From Isoptericola croceus (GTDB lineage: Bacteria > Actinomycetota > Actinomycetes > Actinomycetales > Cellulomonadaceae), in the NCBI RefSeq assembly GCF_029382255.1, contig NZ_JARLLG010000005.1, positions 124,001-188,000 on the forward strand: 64,000 nt of DNA, written 5' to 3'. The notes beneath the pieces were generated by a model that was not told the origin of the DNA, ran no database searches, and saw only the letters and a program-made list of their open reading frames with translations. How positions within the stretch are numbered: the stretch's first letter is position 1; every line of letters starts with the position of its first letter. Shown here in pieces: positions 37,148 through 46,514 of this stretch. A program made the position numbers and the translations under genes.

Positions 37148-38197
37148 GTGGACCTCGCGATCCTCTGGTTCGTCATCATCGCCATCCTGTGGACCGGCTA
37201 CCTCGTGCTCGAAGGCTTCGACTTCGGCGTGGGCATGCTGCTGTCCGTCCTCCCGCGCGGGGACGCCAAGCACCGCGAGAAGGAGCGCCGCGTACTCGTC
37301 AACACCATCGGCCCCGTCTGGGACGGCAACGAGGTGTGGCTCCTCACGGCCGGTGGCGCCACCTTCGCCGCGTTCCCCGAGTGGTACGCCACGATGTTCT
37401 CCGGCTTCTACATCCCGCTGCTCATCATCCTGCTCGGCCTGGTGGCCCGCGGTGTGGCCTTCGAGTACCGCGGCAAGATCTCTGACCCTGTCTGGGCCCG
37501 GCGCTGCGACCTCGCGATCCAGGCCGGCTCCTGGATCCCGGCGGTGATGTGGGGCGTCGCGTTCGGCAACCTCGTGCGCGGACTGCTGCTCGACGACGGC
37601 TACCAGTACGTGGGCGGCTTCTGGGCGCTGCTGAACCCGTTCGCACTGCTCGGCGGCCTGACCACGGCTTCGCTGTTCCTGCTGCACGGCGCCGTGTTCA
37701 TCGCCCTGAAGACCGACGGCGACATCCGCCGTCGCGCCGCACGCCTCGCCTCCGGGCTGTCGGTCGTCGCGCTCGTGGTCGCCGGCGGCTGGGCGATCTG
37801 GGCGCAGCTCGCCTACTCGGTCTCCTGGACCTGGGGCGCCGTGGTCGTCGCGGCCGGCTGCCTCGTCGGGGTGGTCGTCGCCACCCGGGCACGTCGCGAG
37901 GGCATCGCCTTCACGCTGTCCGCGGTGACGATCGTCGCGGCCGTCGTGCTGATCTTCGGCTCGATGTTCCCCGACGTCATCCCGGCGGTGGACGGCGGGC
38001 AGGCCCTCAGCGTCGCCGAGGCCTCGTCCACGGACTACACCCTGACGATCATGAGCTGGGTGGCCCTGTTCCTCACCCCGCTGGTCATCGCCTACCAGTC
38101 CTGGACCTACTGGGTGTTCCGCCGTCGCCTGAGCACCCGGGACATCCCCGCCCCGGCCGGCCTGTCGTGGCAGAAGATCAAGGATGCGGCGTTCTGA
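37148..38197 (+). CDS. cydB: Cytochrome bd oxidase subunit II
   Basis: The 349-residue membrane protein starts with LWFVIIAILWTGYLVLEGFDFGVG, the first segment of CydB, and contains NTIGPVWDGNEVWLL, then FPEWYATMFSGFY, all highly conserved. It forms the oxidase together with CydA. GTG 37148 is chosen because the longer frame overlaps cydA and lacks family similarity. It lies 31 bases after cydA and overlaps cydD by 14 bases. Confidence 0.97.
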   Translation: MDLAILWFVIIAILWTGYLVLEGFDFGVGMLLSVLPRGDAKHREKERRVLVNTIGPVWDGNEVWLLTAGGATFAAFPEWYATMFSGFYIPLLIILLGLVARGVAFEYRGKISDPVWARRCDLAIQAGSWIPAVMWGVAFGNLVRGLLLDDGYQYVGGFWALLNPFALLGGLTTASLFLLHGAVFIALKTDGDIRRRAARLASGLSVVALVVAGGWAIWAQLAYSVSWTWGAVVVAAGCLVGVVVATRARREGIAFTLSAVTIVAAVVLIFGSMFPDVIPAVDGGQALSVAEASSTDYTLTIMSWVALFLTPLVIAYQSWTYWVFRRRLSTRDIPAPAGLSWQKIKDAAF

Positions 38198-39920
38198 GGT
38201 GAAGCCCCTCGACCCCCGGCTCCTGCGGCAGGTCCGCGCTGCCCGCTCCTACGTCGCCCTCACCGCCCTGCTCGGTGTCGCCTCGGCCGCCCTGGTCGTG
38301 GTGCAGGCCTTCGCCGTCGCGCACGCGCTCGCGCCGGTCGTGGTCGCCGCGAGCCCCGGCGGTGACGGTGTCGTCGACCAGACGGCGATCGTCCGCTGGC
38401 TCGTCGTCCTGGCGGGTGCCGCCGCCGGACGTGCGGCCGTCGCCTGGGCGCAGGAGCGCTACGGCCGCCGCGCTGCCACCCGCGTGGTCGCCGACCTGCG
38501 CGAGCAGGTGGTGGCGCACGCCGTGGCGCTCGGGCCGCGGCCGCCGGCCGGCACCCGCCCGGCCGAGGTCGCGACCCTGGCCACGCGCGGACTGACCGAC
38601 CTGGAGCCCTACCTCGTGCGGTTCCTGCCGCAGCTGCTGCTCACGGCCGTCGTCACACCCGCCACCGTGCTGGTGGTGCTCGGCCTCGACTGGGTCTCGG
38701 CGCTGATCGCCGTGGTGACGCTGCCGCTCGTGCCGTTCTTCATGTGGCTGATCGGCACCATGACGGCAGGCACGTCCGAACGGCGCCTCGCCACGGTCGA
38801 ACGGCTCGGTGCGCAGGTGCTCGACCTGGTCGCCGGGCTGCCCACCCTGCGCGCCTTCGGCCGGGAGATCGGCCCCGGCGCCCGGGTACGGGCGCTCGGC
38901 GAGGCGTCCCGACGGGCCACCATGGGCACGTTGCGCGTCGCGTTCCTCTCCGGCGCCGTGCTCGAGCTGCTGACCACCCTGTGCGTCGCGATCATCGCGG
39001 TCGGCGTGGGGTTGCGGCTGGTGCACGGCGGCATCGAGCTCGTCCCGGCGCTCGCCGTGCTCGTGCTCGCCCCGGAGATCTTCGGGCCGCTGAAGCGTGT
39101 CGGGTCGGAGTTCCACGCCTCGACCGACGGGCTGGCGGCGACCGCGCGGGCCTTCGGTGTGCTCGACACGCCTGCCCCGTCCCCGGGCGAGCGTCCCGTT
39201 CCCCGCGCCGTCGGCGGCACGCTGGTGCTCGACGACGTCACGGTCCGCGCACCCCGCCGTCACGTCGACGCCCCGGCCCGCCTGTCCGCCCGGATCTCGC
39301 TCGGCACGGGCGAGCCGGGCGGCGGGCAGGTCGTCGCGCTGCGCGGACCGAGCGGGTCGGGCAAGTCCACGCTCGTGCTGCTCCTGCTCGGTCTGCTGCG
39401 ACCGGACGAGGGCCGGGTCGTGCTCGCGCAGGCCGAGCCCGCCGACCCCGTGGACCTGGCGGAGGCCGACGCCGCCGGGTGGTGGTCGCAGGTCGCCTGG
39501 GTCCCGCAGCGGCCGGCGATCGGGCCGGGCACCGTGCACGACGTCGTCACCGACGGCCGGCAGGTGCCGCAGGAGTCGCTGGACGCGGCCGCCCGCACGA
39601 CAGGCCTGGACACGGTGCTCGCCGACCTGACGTCCGGGTGGCAGACGCCCGTGGGTCTCGGCGGCGTCGGTCTGAGCGTCGGGCAGCGTCAGCGCGTCGC
39701 CCTCGCCCGGGCGCTCGTCGGCGCCGCGGACCGTCCGGTCGTTGTCCTGGACGAGCCGACCGCCCATCTCGACGCCCGCGGCGAGCAGGTGGTGCTCGAC
39801 ACCGTGCGGGCGTGGCGCGACGCCGGCCGGACCGTCGTCGTCGTCGCCCACCGGGCGTCGCTGATGGCCCTGGCCGACCAGGTCGTCGACGTCGAGGCCC
39901 GTGAGGTGGTGGAGGTATGA
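38184..39920 (+). CDS. cydD: Cytochrome bd assembly ABC transporter, CydD subunit
   Basis: The 578-residue protein has six hydrophobic segments followed by an ABC ATPase domain with Walker A GPSGSGKST (388-396), signature LSVGQRQR and Walker B VVVLDEPTAHLD. CydDC exports thiols or haem-related molecules and is needed for cytochrome bd assembly. It starts inside the end of cydB (14-base overlap); GTG 38199 is an alternative start just outside it. The ATGA at its end overlaps cydC. Confidence 0.94.
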   Translation: MRRSEVKPLDPRLLRQVRAARSYVALTALLGVASAALVVVQAFAVAHALAPVVVAASPGGDGVVDQTAIVRWLVVLAGAAAGRAAVAWAQERYGRRAATRVVADLREQVVAHAVALGPRPPAGTRPAEVATLATRGLTDLEPYLVRFLPQLLLTAVVTPATVLVVLGLDWVSALIAVVTLPLVPFFMWLIGTMTAGTSERRLATVERLGAQVLDLVAGLPTLRAFGREIGPGARVRALGEASRRATMGTLRVAFLSGAVLELLTTLCVAIIAVGVGLRLVHGGIELVPALAVLVLAPEIFGPLKRVGSEFHASTDGLAATARAFGVLDTPAPSPGERPVPRAVGGTLVLDDVTVRAPRRHVDAPARLSARISLGTGEPGGGQVVALRGPSGSGKSTLVLLLLGLLRPDEGRVVLAQAEPADPVDLAEADAAGWWSQVAWVPQRPAIGPGTVHDVVTDGRQVPQESLDAAARTTGLDTVLADLTSGWQTPVGLGGVGLSVGQRQRVALARALVGAADRPVVVLDEPTAHLDARGEQVVLDTVRAWRDAGRTVVVVAHRASLMALADQVVDVEAREVVEV

Positions 39921-41641
39921 ACCACGACCCGCTGGTGCGACTGCTGCCGCTGCTCGAGGTGCGCTGGCCACGGGTGGCCCGCGCCGTCGCGCTCGGCACG
40001 CTCACCCTGGTGTGCGCCGTCGGGCTGGCCGCGGCCGCGGCCTGGCTCGTCGCGCGCGCCTCGCAGATGCCCCCGGTGCTCGTGCTGTCCGTGGCGGCGG
40101 TCGGCGTGCGCGCGTTCGGCACCGGCCGGGCGTTCTTCCGCTATCTCGAACGGCTCGCGTCGCACGACGTGGCGCTGCGCGGCATGGCGGCGCTGCGCGC
40201 CAACCTGTACGAGCGGGTCGCCCAGGGCGGCGGGAACGTGGTGGCGCTGCGGCGCGGCGACCTGCTCGCCCGGGTCGGGGGCGACGTCGACGACGTGGGA
40301 GACGTCGTCGTGCGGGCGCTGATCCCCGGCGCCGTGGCGGTGGTCGCAGGCCTCGGGTCGGTCGCACTGGTGGGTGTCTTCCTGCCGACGGCGGGCCTCG
40401 TGCTCCTGGCCTGCCTCCTGCTGACCGGCGTGCTGTCCCCCTGGCTGGCCTCGCGGGCGTCGGCCTCCGTGGAGCTGAGGGGTGCGGCGGCGCGGGGCGA
40501 GGTCTCCGCGCGCACGCTCGAGCTGCTGGAGGACGGCCAGCAGCTGCGCGTCTCCGGGCGGCTCGCCGACCGCCACGCCGGGTTGCGGGCGGCGGACGCC
40601 CGGCTCGCCGCCGCGACCGACGACGGTGCGCGCGTCTCCGGTGTCTCGGCGGCGATCGAGGCCGGCGCCCAGACCCTCGCGGTGCTCGGCTGCCTGCTGC
40701 TCGGCATCCCGGCGGCGCTGGCCGGGGACCTGGCCGCGACCGAGCTCGCCGTCGTGGTCCTCACCCCTTTGGCCGTGTTCGAGGTGACCACCACCCTGCC
40801 CGCCGCGGCGGTGCAGCTGCGCCGGTCCCGCGCGGCGGCCCGGCGGTTGCTGGAGCTGCTCCCCCCGTCCGGGCCGTCGGCTCCGGCGAAGGCCGCGCCG
40901 CACGCGCCGGGCGGCGTCGCCGACGAGCAGTCGGACGGGCTGTCCCTGGTGGGGGTGGCTGCCGGGTGGGACGACGTGCCGGTGGTGGCCGCGGTGGACC
41001 TCACCGTGCGGCCCGGGTCGGTGGTCGCGCTGGCAGGCCCGTCGGGCGCCGGCAAGACGACCCTGCTGCTCACGGCTGCGGGATTGTCGGCGCCGGTGGA
41101 CGGCCAGGTCCGGGGCCAGGGGCTCTTCGTCGCGGAGGACGGCCACCTGTTCGGGACCACCCTGCTCGAGAACCTCCGGGTGGCCCGGGCAGACATCACC
41201 GAGGCGCAGGCCCGCGAGGCCCTGGCCGCCGTCGGGCTCACCGAGTGGCTCGCCGCGCTGCCGGACGGCCTCGGCACCCCGCTCGGCACGGGCGGCACCG
41301 ACGTCTCCGGCGGCGAGCGGCGGCGCCTCCTGGTCGCGCGGGCGCTCCTCGCCCCGCACCGCACGCTGCTCGTCGACGAGCCCGCCGAGCACCTCGACGC
41401 CGCCTCCGCCGACGCGCTCGTGGAGATGCTCGTCGCCCTGGCCCACGACACCGGCCGCGCCGTCGTCGTCGCCTCCCACCGGCTCACCCCGCTCGGGGCG
41501 GCCGACGAGGTGCTGCTGCTCGGGCACGACGGCACCCCCGGCGCGCCGGCGCGGGTCGTCGCGCGGGGCACCCACGCCGACCTGCTGCACGAGGTGCCGG
41601 ACTACCGCTGGGCCGTGGGCCAGGAGGCGGCGCCGGCCTGA
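39917..41641 (+). CDS. cydC: Cytochrome bd assembly ABC transporter, CydC subunit
   Basis: The 574-residue protein has six hydrophobic segments and an ATPase domain with Walker A GPSGAGKTT from residue 374, signature VSGGERRR and Walker B LLVDEPAEHLD. It partners CydD in the same heterodimeric exporter. The start overlaps the cydD stop as ATGA. It is the last gene of the cyd operon; the next gene starts 97 bases later with its own leaderless promoter. Confidence 0.94.
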   Translation: MNHDPLVRLLPLLEVRWPRVARAVALGTLTLVCAVGLAAAAAWLVARASQMPPVLVLSVAAVGVRAFGTGRAFFRYLERLASHDVALRGMAALRANLYERVAQGGGNVVALRRGDLLARVGGDVDDVGDVVVRALIPGAVAVVAGLGSVALVGVFLPTAGLVLLACLLLTGVLSPWLASRASASVELRGAAARGEVSARTLELLEDGQQLRVSGRLADRHAGLRAADARLAAATDDGARVSGVSAAIEAGAQTLAVLGCLLLGIPAALAGDLAATELAVVVLTPLAVFEVTTTLPAAAVQLRRSRAAARRLLELLPPSGPSAPAKAAPHAPGGVADEQSDGLSLVGVAAGWDDVPVVAAVDLTVRPGSVVALAGPSGAGKTTLLLTAAGLSAPVDGQVRGQGLFVAEDGHLFGTTLLENLRVARADITEAQAREALAAVGLTEWLAALPDGLGTPLGTGGTDVSGGERRRLLVARALLAPHRTLLVDEPAEHLDAASADALVEMLVALAHDTGRAVVVASHRLTPLGAADEVLLLGHDGTPGAPARVVARGTHADLLHEVPDYRWAVGQEAAPA

Positions 41642-41738
41642 GCAGCACGCTCCCCTGGCGCCACAGGGGCCGGACCAGGGTTCCGTTGGGGGTGTTCCCT
41701 GATGCCCGCGCCCGCGCCGGGTCCGTAGCGTGCCGAGC

Positions 41739-42671
41739 ATGATCAGGATCGACTCGCTCACCAAGCGCTACGGAGATCTCGCCGCCGTCGACGACGTCTC
41801 GTTCACGGCGTTCCCCGGACGCGTCACCGGGTTCCTCGGCCCGAACGGCGCGGGCAAGTCCACCACCCTGCGGGTGCTCACCGGCCTGGCCACCCCGACG
41901 ACGGGGCGCGCGACCGTCCTGGGTCGCCGCTACCCGGACCTGCCGAACCCTGGACTGGAGGTCGGCGTGCTGCTCGACGCCTCCGCCCAGCACGGCGGGC
42001 GGACCGGCCGCGAGACGTTGGTCCTGGCGCAGCGCACGATGGGGCTGCCACCCATCCGCGTCGACGAGATGCTCGACCTGGTCGGCCTCACGTGGGCCGA
42101 GGGCAAGCGCCGCGTGCGCGACTACTCCCTCGGCATGCGGCAGCGGCTGGGGCTCGCGACCGCCCTGATGGGTGACCCGCGGGTGCTCGTGCTCGACGAA
42201 CCCGCCAACGGTCTCGACCCGGCCGGGATCCGCTGGATGCGCGACCTGCTCCGCGGGTTCGCGGACGACGGTGGCACGGTCCTGCTGTCCAGCCACCTGC
42301 TCTCCGAGATCGAGATGATCGCGGACGACATCGTCATGATCGGTCACGGGCAGATCGTCGCCTCCGGAGCCACGCACGAGCTCCTCGGAGGCGTCGGAAC
42401 GCTGGTCCGGGCCGACGACGACGCCCGGCTGACGGCAGCACTGGTCTCCGCAGGCTTCCAGGCGACGCCGCGCGGCGACGGTGCGGTCGCCACCGACGCC
42501 GGCCTCGCAGCGGCCGGAGAGGTCGCCTTCTGCGCCGGACTGCCCGTGACCGAGCTGCGCACGGCCGACGGCCACGGCCTGGAGGACATGTTCCTCGAGC
42601 TCACCGCGGCCGACCAGCGCGAGGACATCTCCTCGCGACGCACGACCCTCGCCGAGGGAGTCGCCGCATGA
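41739..42671 (+). CDS. ABC transporter ATP-binding protein
   Basis: The 310-residue protein has Walker A GPNGAGKST (34-42), signature YSLGMRQRLGLA and Walker B VLVLDEPANGLDPAG, the pattern of drug- or natural-product-type ABC-2 exporters. The C-terminal 100 residues are the usual accessory extension. The ATG at 41739 is chosen over a GTG at 41730 because TAGCGT (41726-41731) ends 7 bases before it and overlaps the GTG. It is followed by its permease gene with a 4-base overlap. Confidence 0.92.
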   Translation: MIRIDSLTKRYGDLAAVDDVSFTAFPGRVTGFLGPNGAGKSTTLRVLTGLATPTTGRATVLGRRYPDLPNPGLEVGVLLDASAQHGGRTGRETLVLAQRTMGLPPIRVDEMLDLVGLTWAEGKRRVRDYSLGMRQRLGLATALMGDPRVLVLDEPANGLDPAGIRWMRDLLRGFADDGGTVLLSSHLLSEIEMIADDIVMIGHGQIVASGATHELLGGVGTLVRADDDARLTAALVSAGFQATPRGDGAVATDAGLAAAGEVAFCAGLPVTELRTADGHGLEDMFLELTAADQREDISSRRTTLAEGVAA

Positions 42672-43471
42672 GCGCCCCCGCCCTGGACGCCGTGGTCGAA
42701 CGACGCGCCACCACGCACCGCCTGCCGATCCCCCTGTCCCGGCTGATCGACGTCGAGTCGCGCAAGCTGGTCGACACCCGGTCGAGCCGATGGCTGCTCG
42801 CGGCAGTACCTCTGCTGACGCTCATCGTCGTCACCGGTGTCACGCTGTGGGGCCGCGAGGACGAGGTGACCTTCGGCATGCACACCACCACGAACATGAT
42901 GCCGCTGGAGCTGCTGCTGCCCCTGGTCGCCGTCCTTTCGGTCGCCGGCGAGTGGAGCCAGCGCGCCGCCCTGACGACGTTCGCCCTGGTGCCCCGACGG
43001 GGACGGGTCATGGTCGCCAAGGCCGCGGCCCTGCTGGTCGTCACCCTCGCGGCGACGGTCACCGTCGTCGTCCTCAGCGCGATCGGCACGGCGGTCGCCA
43101 CCCGGGTCCGCGGCATCGAGGCCGTCTGGGACCTCCCCCTCGACCTGGCTCTGCGGCTGGCCGTGGCGAACGTGGTCGTCGTCGCGTTCGGGTTCGGCGT
43201 CGGTGTCGCGATCCGCAGCACGGCACCTGCCATGGTCGCCTACCTCGGTTTCATGTTCGTGGTGCCGATGCTCTCCAGCGTCGTCGCCGGGCTGTGGACC
43301 TGGTGGGCCGAGAACGGCCCCTGGTTCGACCTGAGCTGGTCGACGAGCTTCGTCACGGCACCGGAGATCTCGGGCGACCAGTGGGCACAGCTCGCCACCT
43401 CGGCGCTGCTCTGGATCGTGCTGCCGACGGTGCTCGCCGTGCGACGGCTGCTGCGGGTCGAGATCCGCTGA
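42668..43471 (+). CDS. ABC-2 type transporter permease
   Basis: The 267-residue product has about six membrane segments (for example LLAAVPLLTLIVVTGVTLW, VVLSAIGTAVA and MVAYLGFMFVVPML) after a soluble N-terminus, which is the layout of ABC-2 permeases. It overlaps the ATPase gene by 4 bases, so the two form one exporter. The transported substance is not known. Its stop lies 16 bases from the convergent FAD oxidoreductase gene. Confidence 0.85.
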   Translation: MSAPALDAVVERRATTHRLPIPLSRLIDVESRKLVDTRSSRWLLAAVPLLTLIVVTGVTLWGREDEVTFGMHTTTNMMPLELLLPLVAVLSVAGEWSQRAALTTFALVPRRGRVMVAKAAALLVVTLAATVTVVVLSAIGTAVATRVRGIEAVWDLPLDLALRLAVANVVVVAFGFGVGVAIRSTAPAMVAYLGFMFVVPMLSSVVAGLWTWWAENGPWFDLSWSTSFVTAPEISGDQWAQLATSALLWIVLPTVLAVRRLLRVEIR

Positions 43472-43486
43472 ACCGTCGGGCGGGCC

Positions 43487-45121
43487 TCAGCGGGCCAGCA
43501 GCGACATCGCCGCCGACCGCCCTGGGATCCCGCTGACTCCCCCGCCGCGTCGCGCACCGGCTCCGGCCAGCAGCACCCGCGGGTGGACGGTCTCGACGCC
43601 CCACGTCCCCGTGGCGTCGAGACCGTTCGTGCTGCCGCCGGCACCGTCGCCCGGGTCCGCCCACGGCCACGACAGGTCCCGGTGGAAGATGTGCCCGCCC
43701 GGCAGCCCGACGCTCTCCTCCAGGTCCACGGGGGTGCGCGCCTCGAGGCAGGGGGTGCCGTCCGGTGCACGCCACAGCACCTCTTCGACCGGTTCCGCCA
43801 GCACCGAGTCGAGCGAGCGCAACGTCGCCGCGAGCGCCGCCTGCCGCGCCCCGTCGGGGTCGTCCCGGAACAGCCGTGCGGGCATGTGCAGCCCGAACAG
43901 CGTGAGCGTCTGCGCACCGGCCGCGCGCAGGTCCGGGCCCAGGATCGAGTCGTCGGTGAGCGAGTGGCAGTAGATCTCGCACGGCGGCACCGCAGGGATC
44001 GCGCCGGCCTCGGCCTGGCGGTAGGCGGCCTGGAGCTGGCCGTACGACTCATTGACGTGGAACGTCCCGGAGAACGCCGCCACGGGGTCGACACCGTCAC
44101 GCAGGCGGGGCAGGCGACGCAGCAGCATGTTCACCTTGAGCTGGGCGCCCTCGGGCGCCTCGGCGGTCCCGCGGCCCGACGGCGCCGCCCCGGTGGCCGC
44201 GAGCAGACCGTCCAGCGCGGTGGGCGCGGCCCCGCTCAGGACCGTGCCGGCCTGCACGGCGTGCGCGGCGCCGTCGGCGTCGGTCCAGGCGACCTCGGCC
44301 TCGGCACGTACCGAGCCGGGCTCGACGGCGGTGACGTCCGCACCGGTGACGAGGGTGGCGCCGGCCGCGAGGGCCGCGTCGCGCAGGGCACCGGAGACCG
44401 CGCCCATCCCGCCCACCGGCACGTCCCAGTCCCCGGTCCCGCCACCGATCACGTGGTAGAGGAAGCAGCGGTTCTGGGCCAGTGAGGTGCCGTCGAGATC
44501 GGCGAAGGTGCCGATGAGCCCGTCGGTGGCGGCCACGCCGCGCACGACGTCGGAGGCGAACGTGGCACGCAACGTCTCACCGAGCGGCTGCTCGACGACG
44601 GCGCGCCAGGTCTCGTCGTCGTCCACCAGCGACCGCGCCTCCTCGCGGGAGACCAGCGGGGCGGTGACCGTCGGGAAGAGCCGCCGCGCCAGGCGGCCCA
44701 CCCGGGCGGAGAAGTCCTGCCAGGCGGCGTGGTCCGGCCCGGCGCCGAGGGCCTCGAACGAGGCGCGCGTCGCGCTGTCGGAGCCGGTGTCGATCAGCAG
44801 ACCGCCGGTGCCGGCCGGCGTGTACGACGAGAACCGCCGGCGCCGCAGAGCCAGGCGCAGACCCAGCTCGTCGACGACGTGGCGCGGCAGCAGCGAGACG
44901 AGGTAGGAGTAGCGCGAGATCCGCGCATCGACGCCACCGAACACCTGTGCCGAGACTGTTGCCCCGCCCACGTGGTCCAGGCGCTCCAGCAGCAGCACGG
45001 AGCGCCCTGCGCGGGCGAGGTAGGCAGCAGCGGTCAGCCCGTTGTGCCCCCCTCCCACGACCACGGCGTCGTAGCGGGCGGCGTAGCCGGCGGTGGCGTG
45101 CGAGGCACTCATGCGGGTCAT
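43487..45121 (-). CDS. FAD-dependent oxidoreductase, phytoene desaturase/PYROXD2-like
   Basis: The 544-residue protein has the dinucleotide-binding loop YDAVVVGGGHNGLTAAAYLARAG near 17-39, followed by LLLERLDHVGGATVSAQVF, and a C-terminal GAGARRGGGVSGIPGRSAA block binding FAD. It belongs to the phytoene-desaturase-like NAD(P)/FAD family whose bacterial members are mostly uncharacterised. No carotenoid gene is adjacent. Starts at 45121 and 45112 are both ATG. It is divergent from a hydroxyacid dehydrogenase gene only 32 bases away. Confidence 0.82.
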   Translation of the reverse strand: MTRMSASHATAGYAARYDAVVVGGGHNGLTAAAYLARAGRSVLLLERLDHVGGATVSAQVFGGVDARISRYSYLVSLLPRHVVDELGLRLALRRRRFSSYTPAGTGGLLIDTGSDSATRASFEALGAGPDHAAWQDFSARVGRLARRLFPTVTAPLVSREEARSLVDDDETWRAVVEQPLGETLRATFASDVVRGVAATDGLIGTFADLDGTSLAQNRCFLYHVIGGGTGDWDVPVGGMGAVSGALRDAALAAGATLVTGADVTAVEPGSVRAEAEVAWTDADGAAHAVQAGTVLSGAAPTALDGLLAATGAAPSGRGTAEAPEGAQLKVNMLLRRLPRLRDGVDPVAAFSGTFHVNESYGQLQAAYRQAEAGAIPAVPPCEIYCHSLTDDSILGPDLRAAGAQTLTLFGLHMPARLFRDDPDGARQAALAATLRSLDSVLAEPVEEVLWRAPDGTPCLEARTPVDLEESVGLPGGHIFHRDLSWPWADPGDGAGGSTNGLDATGTWGVETVHPRVLLAGAGARRGGGVSGIPGRSAAMSLLAR

Positions 45122-45153
45122 CGTGGCACGTCTTCTCGGGTAGCGTCCGAGGC

Positions 45154-46098
45154 GTGAAGATCCTCGTGCCGAGCAATGTGCCGTTCGACCTGACGATCGA
45201 CGTCGAGGGGGTCGAGGTCGCTCCCTACGTCATGCGCGAGGAGGTGCCGGAGGCGCACCTGGACGCCGAGGCGATCGTCACCTGGGCGAGCCCGCAGCGG
45301 GTCATGGACGACGCGGCGCGGCGCCTGTCCCGACTGCGCTGGGTGCAGACCCTCAACGCCGGCCCCGACCAGGCCCTCGCCGCCGGGTTCGCCCCGGACG
45401 TGGTGATCGCCTCCGGCCGCGGCCTGCACGACACGACCGTGGCGGAGCACACCCTCGCGCTGCTGCTCGCCTCCGTGCGCCGTCTCGACCGGACCCTCGA
45501 CGCCCAGCGGCGTGGTGAGTGGGACCGCGAGCTCGGGCGCGAGCAGGCACGCGACGAGAGCTCGTTCACGCTGCGTGGCGCCCACGTGGTCATCTGGGGC
45601 TTCGGCTCGATCGCGGCGGTGCTGGCACCCCAGCTCACGGCGCTCGGAGCCCGCGTGACCGGGGTGGCGTCGTTGGACGGTGAGCGGTACGGCCGCCCCG
45701 TGGTGTCCAGCGACCGGTTGACGGAGGTGCTGCCGACGGCGGACGTGCTGGTCTCGTTGCTGCCCGCCACGCCGCAGACGCACCACGCGCTCGACGCGTC
45801 GGTGCTGGCGCTGCTGCCCGCCCACGCCCGGTTCGTCAACGTCGGGCGAGGTGCGACGGTCGACGAGCCGGCGTTGGTCGCCGCGCTCCGGTCCGGGGCG
45901 CTGGCCGGTGCCGCGCTCGACGTCACCGAGACCGAGCCGCTGCCGGCGGACTCCGCGCTGTGGGACGCCCCGCACCTGATCCTCACCCCGCACGTCGCCG
46001 GCGGACGCCCGCAGGGTGCCGCGGCGTTCGTCACCGACCAGGTGCGGCGCTGGCTCGCGGGCGGGCCTGCGGCGATCCGCAACGTCGTCGCCCGCTGA
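45154..46098 (+). CDS. D-isomer specific 2-hydroxyacid dehydrogenase family protein
   Basis: The 314-residue protein has the NAD-binding loop VVIWGFGSIAAVLAPQL, the catalytic arginine block LPATPQTHHALD, the glutamate region VNVGRGATVDEPALVAALRSGALAGAALDV and the histidine block HLILTPHVAGG. The loop GFGSIA is a variant of the usual GxGxxG. The 2-oxoacid substrate is not predictable. GTG 45154 follows TAGCGT (45141-45146) by 7 bases with no Shine-Dalgarno sequence, a leaderless pattern. Confidence 0.88.
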   Translation: MKILVPSNVPFDLTIDVEGVEVAPYVMREEVPEAHLDAEAIVTWASPQRVMDDAARRLSRLRWVQTLNAGPDQALAAGFAPDVVIASGRGLHDTTVAEHTLALLLASVRRLDRTLDAQRRGEWDRELGREQARDESSFTLRGAHVVIWGFGSIAAVLAPQLTALGARVTGVASLDGERYGRPVVSSDRLTEVLPTADVLVSLLPATPQTHHALDASVLALLPAHARFVNVGRGATVDEPALVAALRSGALAGAALDVTETEPLPADSALWDAPHLILTPHVAGGRPQGAAAFVTDQVRRWLAGGPAAIRNVVAR

Positions 46099-46122
46099 TC
46101 GCCGACCGGACGCCGGCGCTGG

Positions 46123-46407
46123 TCAGCGGGCGGTCTGCTGCTGGCGCACGTGCCGACGTTCCTGGAGGTAGGTCGCCACGATCGTCACGACGAAGAAGAG
46201 GCCGACGCCTCGGAGCCGCTCCTCGGGCGTCGTCGTCGCCAGGACGACGCCCAGCAAGAGCAGCACGACGCCGAGGTAGAGGGCGAACCAGGAGAAGCGG
46301 CGAGGGTCGCCCTGGTCGTGCGCCGACCAGTAGCGAGTGGTGAGGAACGACGCTGCCACCGGTCCGGCGAACGTCACGGCAGAGCTGAGGTCGGCGGCGT
46401 CCAGCAC
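46123..46407 (-). CDS. Small membrane protein
   Basis: The 94-residue protein has an amphipathic first segment and two clear hydrophobic segments (FALYLGVVLLLLGVVLA and LFFVVTIVATYL), ending in a basic, glutamine-rich tail. I do not recognise a family. AAGGAGCAACCC precedes the GTG/ATG start region, which supports translation. It lies between the dehydrogenase gene and another membrane-protein gene on the same strand. Confidence 0.65.
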   Translation of the reverse strand: MLDAADLSSAVTFAGPVAASFLTTRYWSAHDQGDPRRFSWFALYLGVVLLLLGVVLATTTPEERLRGVGLFFVVTIVATYLQERRHVRQQQTAR

Positions 46408-46514
46408 GGGTTGCTCCTTCTCGGTCGGCTCGGGCTCCAGCGCCCGAGCCTAGCGGGAGGCGGGCGCACTTCGGGACCATCGCGACGGCCGTCTCCTTGC
46501 ACCGTGGCGCACCA

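Noticed and set aside
38178-39971. A 597-codon minus-strand frame opposite cydD
   Set aside because: Histidine/arginine/glycine-rich shadow of cydD with no motif; cydD has all its catalytic motifs.
41642-41738. Part of the cyd operon extending into the ABC exporter pair
   Set aside because: The exporter ATPase gene has its own -10 seven bases before its ATG and a 97-base gap separates it from cydC, so a separate unit is more likely.
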